This document shows positions 1-7,268 of a DNA stretch of 37,298 nucleotides, piece after piece (position 1 is the stretch's first letter; every line of letters begins with the position of its first letter). The notes beneath the pieces were generated by a model. The model saw nothing but the letters and a program-made list of their open reading frames with translations. It was not told the DNA's origin and did not search any database. Made by a program: the position numbers and the translations under genes. The DNA comes from Candidatus Uhrbacteria bacterium. GTDB taxonomy: Bacteria > Patescibacteriota > Patescibacteriia > UBA9934 > GWF2-40-263. The stretch spans positions 1 through 37,298 of the forward strand of contig CAIMOJ010000037.1 of assembly GCA_903843045.1 (NCBI GenBank). Reading direction: 5' to 3'.

Positions 1-4
1 CCCC

Positions 5-670
5 ATGCGCCCCATTGAAATCATCCCTTCCCTCCTCGTCGAGTCCGCGGCCGAGTTCGAGCGAAAACTGCGCCTCGTCGAGAACGACTGCGAGACGGTA
101 CACGTCGACGTTCTCGACGGATCGATGTTCGGAAACACCTCGTGGCACGACGCGCGGGCCGTGGCGGCGATGCGGACGAACGTGAAATACGAGCTGCACC
201 TGATGGTTGAGAATCCGCTGCCCATCGTCGAGGCGTGGCACGAGCACGTGAAGAACACCGTCCGCGCGATCATCCACGCGGAAATCTCGCGGCCGGTCGG
301 GGCTGTGCTGGAACACGTGCGCGAGTTCCTCAAGCTCGAGGGCGGCATCGCGATCAACCCGGAGACGCCGCTGAAGGACATCGAAAGCGTCCTGCACCAC
401 ATCGACGCGCTCCTGGTCATGGGAGTTCATCCGGGAGCCTCCGGAAAACCGTATGTCGGCGACTATCTCTTGGAGAAAATCCGCGCGGCGCGCAACCATC
501 GGGCCGATTTGGCGATAGAGATAGACGGGGGCGTGACGCTCGAGCGGTTGCCGAGCCTTGTCGCGGCCGGGGCGACCCGATGCTGCGCGGCATCCGCGAT
601 CTTCGGCGATTCCGATCCCGTGGCCGCCTTGAGACGGCTCAGGAATCGTGCTATTATCCAAGCATCCTAA
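5..670 (+). CDS. rpe: Ribulose-phosphate 3-epimerase family protein
   Basis: 221-aa ORF; N-term IIPSLL, VHVDVLDGSMF, ELHLMVENP, LVMGVHPGASGKPY, IEIDGGV and GAT..CAASAIF match the epimerase TIM-barrel motifs. Confidence 0.85.
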   Translation: MRPIEIIPSLLVESAAEFERKLRLVENDCETVHVDVLDGSMFGNTSWHDARAVAAMRTNVKYELHLMVENPLPIVEAWHEHVKNTVRAIIHAEISRPVGAVLEHVREFLKLEGGIAINPETPLKDIESVLHHIDALLVMGVHPGASGKPYVGDYLLEKIRAARNHRADLAIEIDGGVTLERLPSLVAAGATRCCAASAIFGDSDPVAALRRLRNRAIIQAS

Positions 671-686
671 TCCGCGAACAAACGCT

Positions 687-1472
687 ATGAAGAAATTCCT
701 CTCCGTCTTCGCCATCGTCGGCCTCCTGGCCGGCTTCGGCGTCCCGGTCCACGCGGCCACCACGGCGCTCACCAGCCTGCACTCGGGCGACCTGATCCGC
801 GGGACGTCCTTCAACGCCGTGTACTACTACGGCGTGGACGGATTCCGCTACGTGTTCCCGAACGACAAGACGTACTTCACCTGGTATTCCAACTTCGACA
901 CGGTAAAGACGATCTCGGACGCCGACCTTGGCACGATCCAGATCGGCGGGAACGCGACGTACAAGCCGGGATCCAGGATGGTCAAGATCAACTCGGACCC
1001 GAAGACGTACGCGGTCGATGAGAACGGAACGCTTCGCTGGGTCACCTCCGAGACGGTCGCCATCGCCATGTTCGGATCGAACTGGAACACGAAGATCGAC
1101 GACGTCGCGGACGCATTCTTCGGCAACTACCAGAAGGGGGCCGACATCGAGGCCTCCGACGACTTCGTCCCGGCCGACGCCTTTGCCGGAGCCGCGGACA
1201 TCAACCATGACAAGAGCCTGAAGGCCCCGACAATCGTGGACATTTCGGACAGCAGCTATGCCAAGTCATCCTACACGATCCAGGCGGGAACGGCCGTCCG
1301 CTTCGTGAACAGTGGCGCCACGAGCCATACGGCCACGGCGGACGACGAGTCCTGGGGCACGGGAACGCTGACCGCGGGCCAGTCGTTCACCAAGTACTTC
1401 AAGGCCTCGGGAGAATGGAGCTTCCACTGCAACTATCATTCCTCGATGACCAGCGACCTGATCGTCGAATAG
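687..1472 (+). CDS. Secreted protein with C-terminal cupredoxin (type 1 copper) domain, paralogue A
   Basis: Signal peptide MKKFLSVFAIVGLLAGFGVPVHA; C-term SHTATADDESWGTGTL...FHCNYHSSM retains His and C-x2-H-x2-M ligand pattern. Confidence 0.8.
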   Translation: MKKFLSVFAIVGLLAGFGVPVHAATTALTSLHSGDLIRGTSFNAVYYYGVDGFRYVFPNDKTYFTWYSNFDTVKTISDADLGTIQIGGNATYKPGSRMVKINSDPKTYAVDENGTLRWVTSETVAIAMFGSNWNTKIDDVADAFFGNYQKGADIEASDDFVPADAFAGAADINHDKSLKAPTIVDISDSSYAKSSYTIQAGTAVRFVNSGATSHTATADDESWGTGTLTAGQSFTKYFKASGEWSFHCNYHSSMTSDLIVE

Positions 1473-1495
1473 TCCGAAGGATGCGGCCAGGCGGA

Positions 1496-1520
1496 AAAAC
1501 GGGGCCTTGTGCCCCGTTTT
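1496..1520 (+). terminator. Rho-independent terminator
   Basis: AAAACGGGGC-CTTGT-GCCCCGTTTT. Confidence 0.8.
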
Positions 1521-1555
1521 CGTTTGGCCGGCCAAATGATATACTAGGATTGCCT

Positions 1556-2347
1556 ATGAAACGATTCCCCGCTTTTCTTGCAATTTCTGCGATTCTTGTC
1601 AGTTTCATTCCCTCTTTTGCATTTGCCGCGACCGTCACCCCGATCGTCCAGATCCAGCCAGGAAGCCTGATTCGGGGAACGACCTTTGCCGCCGTCTACT
1701 ACCTTGGCCGCGACGGGTACCGCTACGTGTTCCCGAACGACAAGACGTACTTCACCTGGTACGCGAACTTCGCGTCCGTAAAGTTCGTGAGCGACGCCGA
1801 CCTGTCGAAGATCCAGATCGGAGGGAACGTCACGTACAAGCCGGGGGCGCGCATGGTAAAAATAAACTCGGACCCTAAGGTATACGCGGTCGACGAGAGC
1901 GGATCGCTGCGCTGGGTGACGACCGAGGATCTGGCGATCGCGATGTATGGCTCCGACTGGAACACGAAGATCGACGACGTGCCCGATGCCTTCTTCGGCA
2001 ACTACCGCACCGGATCGAACATCGAGACGTCAACGGACTTCGTTCCCGCGTCCGTTTCCGCGTCCACGGCCAGCATTGACGAGGACAAGCGACTGAAGCC
2101 GGCAACCGTCCTCAACGTCTCCGACGACTTCTACGACAACGCGTCCGTCACCATCAAGGCGGGAACGGCCGTCCGCTGGTACAACAATGGTGCCAACAAG
2201 CACACGGCCACCGCCACCGACCTTTCCTGGGGAACGGGAACGATCCAGTCCGGGGGCAACTTCGCCCGCTATTTCAACGTCGCCGGGACGTACACGTACT
2301 TCTGCAGCTACCATCCGGAGATGAAGGCGACGATCATCGTGGAATAG
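1556..2347 (+). CDS. Secreted protein with C-terminal cupredoxin domain, paralogue B
   Basis: Signal peptide; extensive identity with the preceding gene (GYRYVFPNDKTYFTWYANF...MVKINSDPKVYAVDESGSLRWV); KHTATATDLSWGTG...YFCSYHPEM. Confidence 0.8.
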   Translation: MKRFPAFLAISAILVSFIPSFAFAATVTPIVQIQPGSLIRGTTFAAVYYLGRDGYRYVFPNDKTYFTWYANFASVKFVSDADLSKIQIGGNVTYKPGARMVKINSDPKVYAVDESGSLRWVTTEDLAIAMYGSDWNTKIDDVPDAFFGNYRTGSNIETSTDFVPASVSASTASIDEDKRLKPATVLNVSDDFYDNASVTIKAGTAVRWYNNGANKHTATATDLSWGTGTIQSGGNFARYFNVAGTYTYFCSYHPEMKATIIVE

Positions 2348-2379
2348 AAACCTGGCTCGTGTATCGAGCCAGGTTTTTT
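2348..2379 (+). terminator. Rho-independent terminator
   Basis: AAACCTGGCTCG-TGTAT-CGAGCCAGGTTTTTT. Confidence 0.85.
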
Positions 2380-2399
2380 CTTGGTATAATCGACGCACT

Positions 2400-3299
2400 A
2401 TGCCGAACCTCACCCTTGGCCCCAAAGTCCGCAACGACCTTCACCTGCACGACCGCAAGCTCAAGCAGCTCGAGGAGCGCGCCACCACGATCCGCGAGGA
2501 CATTATCGACATGCTGGTCGAGGCCGGAAGCGGACACTCGGCCGGTCCGCTCGGAATGGCCGACGTGTTCGCGGCGCTGTACTTCCACGTGATGGTCCAC
2601 GATCCGAAGAAGCCAAACTGGAAGGACCGGGACCGCCTCGTCCTCTCGAACGGCCACATCTGCCCGGTTCAGTATGCCGCGCTCGCCCACGCCGGGTATT
2701 TCCCGAAGGCGGAGATGATGACCCTCCGCAAGCTCGGTTCCCGCCTCCAGGGACACCCCGACCGCGCGGCCCTTCCCGGCGTCGAGAACACGGCGGGTCC
2801 GCTCGGCGACGGGTCGAGCCAGGCCGTCGGTCTCGCCTACGCCGCCCTGCTCGACCGCTCCCCGTGGCGCGTCTACTGCGTGATGTCCGACGGCGAACTC
2901 GGATGCGGGATCACCTGGGAGGCGATGCTCTTCGCGGGCCGCAACAGGCTGTACAACCTCACGTTCATCGTCGACCGCAACAACATCCAGATCGACGGAA
3001 CTACCGAGGAGATCATGCCTCTCGAGCCGCTCGCCGCCAAGTTCGAATCGTTCGGCCTGCACGTGGAGCGCTGCGCGGGGAACTCGATCCGAGACTTCGT
3101 CACCGCCATCGAGCGGGCGCACGGGGTCTCCGAGAAGCCGACGGTCATCCTGGCGGACACGATTCCGGGATACGGCGTCGAGTTCATGGAGTACGACTTC
3201 CGCTGGCACGGCATGCCGCCGAAGGCCGGGGGAGAATCCAGCATGGCGATAGACCAGATCCGCACGCTTGGAGGGAAGATTCGAAGCGAGCACGAATAA
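2400..3299 (+). CDS. Transketolase, N-terminal (TPP-binding) subunit
   Basis: 299 aa; GSGHSAGPLGMADVFAALYF, LVLSNGH, GPLGDGSSQAVGLA, VMSDGELGCGITWEA, FIVDRNNIQIDG. Confidence 0.93.
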   Translation: MPNLTLGPKVRNDLHLHDRKLKQLEERATTIREDIIDMLVEAGSGHSAGPLGMADVFAALYFHVMVHDPKKPNWKDRDRLVLSNGHICPVQYAALAHAGYFPKAEMMTLRKLGSRLQGHPDRAALPGVENTAGPLGDGSSQAVGLAYAALLDRSPWRVYCVMSDGELGCGITWEAMLFAGRNRLYNLTFIVDRNNIQIDGTTEEIMPLEPLAAKFESFGLHVERCAGNSIRDFVTAIERAHGVSEKPTVILADTIPGYGVEFMEYDFRWHGMPPKAGGESSMAIDQIRTLGGKIRSEHE

Positions 3300-3306
3300 T
3301 TCACCC

Positions 3307-3376
3307 GTCATTGCGAGGCCATAGCCGAAGCAGTCCCTTACGAGAGATTGCTTCGCTCTGAGGAGCTCGCAATGAC
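3307..3376. repeat. Dispersed palindromic REP-like element
   Basis: GTCATTGCGAG (3307-3317) and CTCGCAATGAC (3366-3376) are perfect reverse complements around inner CGAAGCAGTC/GATTGCTTCG arms. Confidence 0.8.
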
Positions 3377-3387
3377 AAGATATTTCT

Positions 3388-4365
3388 ATGCAAAAGCAAA
3401 CCGTCGCCTGGATCGCCGCCGGAGCCGTCGTCGTCATCCTGTCCACCCTACTCCTTCTCACAACATCCTCGACCGTCAACCTTCCGTTCGGGATGATGAA
3501 CAAGCTCTCGACCTCGTCCGTCGCCCCGATGATGTTCGGCTCGTCGGCGGGCGCTCCGGAATTCGCGGTCACGCAGGACTATGCGTCGACGGCGGACACG
3601 GCCCTAACCGCGCCCAGAATGATGCGCTTCGCCCCGCCGGAGGTTCCGCCGACCGCCGGACAGACCGCGGCCGAGGTCGACCAGAAGATCATCAAGACCG
3701 GATCGCTCAGCCTGACCGTCGCCAGCGTTGCGGAAACCTCGCCGAAGATCGTCGACCTCGCGACCAAAGCCGGCGGATACGCGCAGAACTCGAGCGTTTC
3801 CGAGGACCAGGACGGGACGCACGCCGGCTACGTGACCGTCCGCGTCCCCTCCGATACGTTCGAGGCGACCGTGACCGCCATCAAGGCGCTCGCGACGGTC
3901 GTCAACGTCGAGTCGACGAACGGCCAGGACGTCACCGAGCAGTACACGGACCTTGAGGCTCAGCTCCGCAACGCCCAGGCGCAGGAAATCCAGTACCTCG
4001 AGATCCTGAAGCAGGCCAAGACGGTCGACGAGACCCTGAGCGTCCAGCAGTACCTGTCGAACGTCCGCGGAACGATCGAGTCGCTCCAGGGACGCATCAA
4101 ATACCTGTCGAACGCGACCACCTACTCGACGATCGACGTCGACCTCACCGAGAAGCCGACCATCTACGCCCCGACCAAGGGATTCGACCTCGTCTCGACG
4201 GCCAAGGAGGCAGCCCAGGCACTCGTCGCCATCGTCCAGAACTTCGGCGTGGCTATTGTCTGGATCCTGATCGTGGGCGGTGGAATCCTGTTGCCAATCG
4301 CACTCATCGTCTGGGGAATCGTCGCGATCGTTCGCAAGGCGAATGGCAAGAACAAGAAACGCTAA
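3388..4365 (+). CDS. DUF4349 domain-containing membrane protein
   Basis: N-term TM, IIKTGSLSLTVASVAETSPKIVDLATKAGGY, VTVRVPSDTFEATVTAIK, QYTDLEAQLRNAQAQE..YLEIL, C-term TM and basic tail. Confidence 0.85.
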   Translation: MQKQTVAWIAAGAVVVILSTLLLLTTSSTVNLPFGMMNKLSTSSVAPMMFGSSAGAPEFAVTQDYASTADTALTAPRMMRFAPPEVPPTAGQTAAEVDQKIIKTGSLSLTVASVAETSPKIVDLATKAGGYAQNSSVSEDQDGTHAGYVTVRVPSDTFEATVTAIKALATVVNVESTNGQDVTEQYTDLEAQLRNAQAQEIQYLEILKQAKTVDETLSVQQYLSNVRGTIESLQGRIKYLSNATTYSTIDVDLTEKPTIYAPTKGFDLVSTAKEAAQALVAIVQNFGVAIVWILIVGGGILLPIALIVWGIVAIVRKANGKNKKR

Positions 4366-4382
4366 CGTACTTGCAACCCATT

Positions 4383-4823
4383 ATGGAACGAGGTCTGAAA
4401 ACGGCACGGATGGCACAGGAAAATCCGGTGTTTACCGATGAACAGACACAAAAAACGGCCTTCGATAGCCGTTCCTATTCCTCGGCTTCCCTTGTGTATC
4501 TCGGTCGCGTTCTCCAGACAGCCCGCGGTGCGACGGCGTTTACTTTCTCAGAGCATGCTCCCGCGGACATATGGAAGCTTTTGGAAGATCCAACTGTCAA
4601 AGGAATGATTGAACGAGCTTTGAATGAAGCCATTGGAAACCCAAAAGTTGATGAGGAACTTCATCGACAAGGATATCTTTATTTGACCGGAACAACCGGC
4701 GGCCGATACCACCCCTCTGAGCTGATGAGCGGCTATCACAGCGCGCTATTGGACAAAGGCAGGGATACTAATTACTGGGAGGCCCTCGCGAGAGTCGTTT
4801 CAACAGTAGGAAAATCGATCTAG
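4383..4823 (+). CDS. Hypothetical protein between transketolase subunits
   Basis: Open frame in tandem with flanking genes; visibly more A/T-rich codon usage than neighbours; no family recognised. Confidence 0.6.
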   Translation: MERGLKTARMAQENPVFTDEQTQKTAFDSRSYSSASLVYLGRVLQTARGATAFTFSEHAPADIWKLLEDPTVKGMIERALNEAIGNPKVDEELHRQGYLYLTGTTGGRYHPSELMSGYHSALLDKGRDTNYWEALARVVSTVGKSI

Positions 4824-4828
4824 ATTTT

Positions 4829-5989
4829 ATGAGCAACCAAAAACCCGGGATCAACCGCGAGGCATTCCTCGTCCGAGATCTCTTCGACAAGGAGATCGAG
4901 CAGAAGCCGACGCGCGATGGGTTCGGGCTCGGGGTCGTCGACGCGGCAAAGCTCGACGAGAACGTCGTCGTTCTCTGCGCCGACCTCACCGAGTCGACGC
5001 GGGCGCTGTGGTTCAAGGAAAAATTTCCGAACCGGTTCGTGCAGATGGGCGTGTCCGAGCAGTCGATGGCGGCAATCGCGGCCGGGATGGCGATGGCCGG
5101 AAAGGTTCCGTTCATCGCAAGCTACGCGGCCTTCTCCCCGGGAAGGAACTGGGAGCAGATCCGTACCACCGCGTCGCTTTCCGACACCAACATGAAGATC
5201 GTCGGAGCCCACGCGGGAGTCTCGGTCGGTCCGGACGGGGCTACGCACCAGATGACCGAGGATATCGCCATCATGCGCGTCCTTCCGAACATGATCGTCG
5301 TGTCGCCGTGCGACGCGGTCGAGGCCAAGAAGGCAACGATGGCGGGCGCGAAGGTCGTCGGGCCGGTATACCTACGCTTCGCCCGCGAGAAATCGCCGGT
5401 ATTCACCACCAACAAGACCCCGTTCAAGCTCGGCCGCGCCGAGACGTTCCGATTCGGCGACGATCTCACGATCATCGCGACCGGTCCCCTTCTCTACGAG
5501 GCGCTCCTTGCCGCCGAGCAGCTGTCGAAGCGCGGCATCGAGGCCCGCGTGCTCAACGTCCACACGATCAAGCCGCTCGACACGAAGGCGATCGCCCTCG
5601 CCGCGAAGGAAACGGGCGCGATCGTGACGGTCGAGGAGGCACAGGCGGCCGGCGGCCTTGGCGGAGTCGTCTGCGAGACCGTCGCGTCGCTCTGCCCCGT
5701 CCCGGTCGAGCGCGTCGGCATGCCGGACCGCTTCGGCGAGTCGGGAGAGCCGAAGGAACTGCTCGAGGCGTTTGGGATGACCGCGCCGTACATCGCGATG
5801 GCCGCGGAACGGGTGCTGCGACGAAAGCGCGGAGAGAAGGTCGAGGCGACCCTGCCGTTCGTCACGGCGGCCGCGGAGAAGATCGTCGAGATGCGCGCGG
5901 CGGTGATGAAGGAAGCGTTAGGCCGGGCTCCGCGGAAGTGGGGCGGGAATAAGTCGGACTTGTCGCTGAAGTCGAGGACGAAGAAATAG
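4829..5989 (+). CDS. Transketolase, C-terminal subunit
   Basis: VVLCADLTESTRALWF, RFVQMGVSEQSMAAIAAGMAMAGKVPFIASYAAFSPGRNWEQIR, VTVEEAQAAGGLGGVV. Confidence 0.93.
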   Translation: MSNQKPGINREAFLVRDLFDKEIEQKPTRDGFGLGVVDAAKLDENVVVLCADLTESTRALWFKEKFPNRFVQMGVSEQSMAAIAAGMAMAGKVPFIASYAAFSPGRNWEQIRTTASLSDTNMKIVGAHAGVSVGPDGATHQMTEDIAIMRVLPNMIVVSPCDAVEAKKATMAGAKVVGPVYLRFAREKSPVFTTNKTPFKLGRAETFRFGDDLTIIATGPLLYEALLAAEQLSKRGIEARVLNVHTIKPLDTKAIALAAKETGAIVTVEEAQAAGGLGGVVCETVASLCPVPVERVGMPDRFGESGEPKELLEAFGMTAPYIAMAAERVLRRKRGEKVEATLPFVTAAAEKIVEMRAAVMKEALGRAPRKWGGNKSDLSLKSRTKK

Positions 5990-5991
5990 AC

Positions 5992-6027
5992 GAACGAAAA
6001 AACTGGCATCTGCCAGTTTTTTCGTTC
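5992..6027. terminator. Bidirectional terminator between convergent genes
   Basis: GAACGAAAAAACTGGCA-TC-TGCCAGTTTTTTCGTTC, perfect 17-bp arms with T runs on both strands. Confidence 0.9.
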
Positions 6028-6040
6028 CGTGTCTCCAAAA

Positions 6041-6871
6041 CTACTGAGTCTTTTCTGATTTCTGCACTTTGATAAACCCGTGCGTGTCCCAATGGCGCGC
6101 TTCCATCGAGCCGACGGTAGAATCGGCCTTGTACGATTCCGAGTTGATGATCGCTGGAAAGGCCGGCGCATTCTCTCCCGGAAAGATCGTCAGGACGGTC
6201 GGGCGGCCGGATGCCTTGTCCTTTTGGAGGATGAGCGTGACCTTGTCCGTCGCGGACGCACGCTTGAACTCCCCTTCCGGCACGAGAATCAGGTTTCCGA
6301 GCGGCTCGAACTTTCCGTGCGGATTCTTCACGGCTCCGTTCTCGTCCAGCGCGACCGAAAACTTGCCGGACGCGTCCCTCGCGGTCTCGGGATACCAGGC
6401 GCCCTCGATCCCGTTCTCCGTGGCCAGTTCCCCGCCAGGAAAGCGCATTTTCTTTTCAACGATCGCCCCCGGAAACTGGTCCTGGATTCCCTCGAGGCTT
6501 CGAACTCCGGACCAGCCGACAGGCTTGCCGTCCGCGCGCGCGATTCCGACGGTAATTTCCGCGCGGCCATGCTGGTCGTACGAGAGATTTTCTGGCAGGA
6601 CGGCCTTCAGGAGGTCCCGGATCTCATCCGGGCTCTTGACGACGTCCCCGTTGAAGACGCTCCCGGCGACGTCGCCGCCATGATGGACCTTCAGGTGCTG
6701 CAGAGAGGCGCCAAAGTCAATGTCCTCCCTTGAGAATGCCTCGCCAAGCTCCACGCTGCCGTCGCCGCGCGTGGAAGCCTGCTCCATGGAGCCAAGCGAA
6801 CACTCGGCCAGGCGAGCCTCAACCTCCGCGCGATGCGCGGCCTCCTCCGGGCTCAAGCCGTCTGTTGCCAT
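6041..6871 (-). CDS. Orphan protein with GRAEITVGIARADG and TVLTIFPGENAP motifs
   Basis: Open frame with own promoter and leader; weak motif-level similarity to the 11830-12621 product. Confidence 0.7.
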   Translation of the reverse strand: MATDGLSPEEAAHRAEVEARLAECSLGSMEQASTRGDGSVELGEAFSREDIDFGASLQHLKVHHGGDVAGSVFNGDVVKSPDEIRDLLKAVLPENLSYDQHGRAEITVGIARADGKPVGWSGVRSLEGIQDQFPGAIVEKKMRFPGGELATENGIEGAWYPETARDASGKFSVALDENGAVKNPHGKFEPLGNLILVPEGEFKRASATDKVTLILQKDKASGRPTVLTIFPGENAPAFPAIINSESYKADSTVGSMEARHWDTHGFIKVQKSEKTQ

Positions 6872-6908
6872 ATCGTCTGATTCGTTTCTTAGCCGCGATA
6901 AAACAAAA

Positions 6909-6936
6909 TGGGACGCCGAAAATTCTCGGTGCCCCA
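6909..6936 (-). promoter_or_regulatory. 5' leader hairpin, locus A
   Basis: Minus strand TGGGGCACCGAGAATTTTCGGCGTCCCA followed by TTTTGTTTT; same fold and near-identical sequence at 13583-13610. Confidence 0.75.
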
Positions 6937-6950
6937 CGTCTCATAAGAAC

Positions 6951-6979
6951 AGTGTATCATTTTTTCGACGCGACGTCAA
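6951..6979 (-). promoter_or_regulatory. Promoter A
   Basis: Minus strand TTGACG-17 nt-TACACT. Confidence 0.75.
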
Positions 6980-7073
6980 ACGAAGATCGGGCGGAACGTG
7001 CCGCGCGAAGAAGCATGACACGAGGCAATCCCTGTGAGACAATGAACATATAGTTTTTGGAACCCCTTCGCGT

Positions 7074-7268
7074 ATGTCCATGACGGAAGAGCAGCGAAAC
7101 GAGATCCGTAAGGATCTCAAGACGGAGCTTGCAAGGGCCGAGAAGCGGCATGCGCGAATCGTTTCCGACGTGCAGAAAATAGACGGGGCGCTCAAGAGGC
7201 AGCAGGGCGAGAACACGCAGGTTGAGATCGACCAGCTCAGGAGGAAAATAGCCGAGATGCCCATATGA
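7074..7268 (+). CDS. Small coiled-coil protein
   Basis: 64 aa, charged heptad-like sequence; 4-nt ATGA overlap with the next gene. Confidence 0.65.
   Translation: MSMTEEQRNEIRKDLKTELARAEKRHARIVSDVQKIDGALKRQQGENTQVEIDQLRRKIAEMPI

Noticed and set aside
648-686. Upstream extension of cupredoxin paralogue A to 648
   Set aside because: Signal peptide clearly begins at ATG 687; the extension overlaps the epimerase gene.
2334-3572. 412-aa minus-strand ORF
   Set aside because: Overlaps the convincing transketolase N-subunit on the other strand and runs through the palindromic repeat; no recognisable domain.
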